Assembly (NCBI GenBank): GCA_041663425.1
Contig: JBAYMS010000008.1
Location: forward strand, 1 to 45,801
Direction: 5' to 3'
Source: FEN-1322 sp041663425
GTDB lineage: Bacteria > Omnitrophota > Gorgyraeia > 2-01-FULL-45-10
DNA: 45,801 nt
Positions within the stretch are counted from its first letter, which is position 1. More notes on this DNA, generated by a model. It was not told the DNA's origin, made no database searches, and saw only the letters and a list, made by a program, of their open reading frames with translations. The DNA itself is not shown here.

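Overview
The window is almost entirely filled by two giant, tightly packed open reading frames on the minus strand, 540-22313 (7,257 codons) and 22379-45801 (about 7,800 codons, entering from beyond the right edge). The start of a third minus-strand gene lies at 1-198, cut by the left edge. Only 199-539 is clearly non-coding. No tRNA, rRNA, CRISPR array, transposase or phage gene was seen. Giant multidomain ORFs with a GC near the middle of the range, heavy ATA (Ile) use, and mixtures of enzyme-like domains, long helical stretches and membrane blocks are what has been reported for Omnitrophota (formerly OP3), a phylum of very small, probably host-associated or predatory bacteria. That assignment is an inference from gene style; no taxonomic marker gene is present.

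Layout, in the direction of transcription (right to left). Upstream ORF (45801 to 22379): at least eleven degenerate tandem repeats carrying a G-R-R-M-A-I-A motif; helical, charged sequence; a first multi-helix membrane block (38910-37550); a degenerate glycosyltransferase resembling cyclic beta-glucan synthases (GT84), with a large insert of D-x-x-G-x-L motifs; a second membrane block (34615-33535); a CCA-adding/poly(A) polymerase-like nucleotidyltransferase; an Ala/Pro/Gly/Lys linker built of five near-identical units; a degenerate GGDEF domain; a K-G-G...R-W-G-x-T-G domain; a half YvcK-like domain; a cytidylate-kinase-like domain; and a second K-G-G...R-W-G-x-T-G domain at the C-terminus. 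Downstream ORF (22313 to 540): an HD-type phosphohydrolase domain; a sugar-nucleotidyltransferase-like domain with hexapeptide-like segments; ROK (glucokinase-like) sequence; a membrane segment; two large paralogous modules, each with a YvcK/GlmR (CofD-like) fold; a HExxH zincin-like motif; a histidine phosphatase; a degenerate histidine-kinase-type ATPase; and an unrecognised C-terminus.

The most important observation is the junction between the two ORFs. The downstream frame stays open upstream of its only possible start (a GTG at 22311-22313 with a weak ribosome-binding site), through the stop of the upstream ORF, until a TGA at 22410-22412. The 31-base overlap holds two A5 runs, and a single -1 shift there (or one missing A in the sequence) would fuse both into one protein of at least 15,000 residues. 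A Shine-Dalgarno-like AAGGAAG lies 12 bases upstream of the first A5 run, as at known bacterial -1 frameshift sites.

The recognisable domains centre on nucleotide-sugar and glucan metabolism (GT84-like, NTP transferase, ROK, YvcK/GlmR) and nucleotide signalling (HD, GGDEF, CMK, histidine phosphatase, GHKL). Some keep catalytic motifs (histidine phosphatase, CMK P-loop, HD) and some have lost them (GT84-like, GGDEF). A membrane-anchored scaffold or sensor for envelope-glycan metabolism is a reasonable but unproven reading. The short intergenic region carries a palindromic repeat over the stop codon, a 98-base nested inverted repeat, and a strong sigma70-type promoter with a leader hairpin driving the next gene, which encodes a secreted protein.
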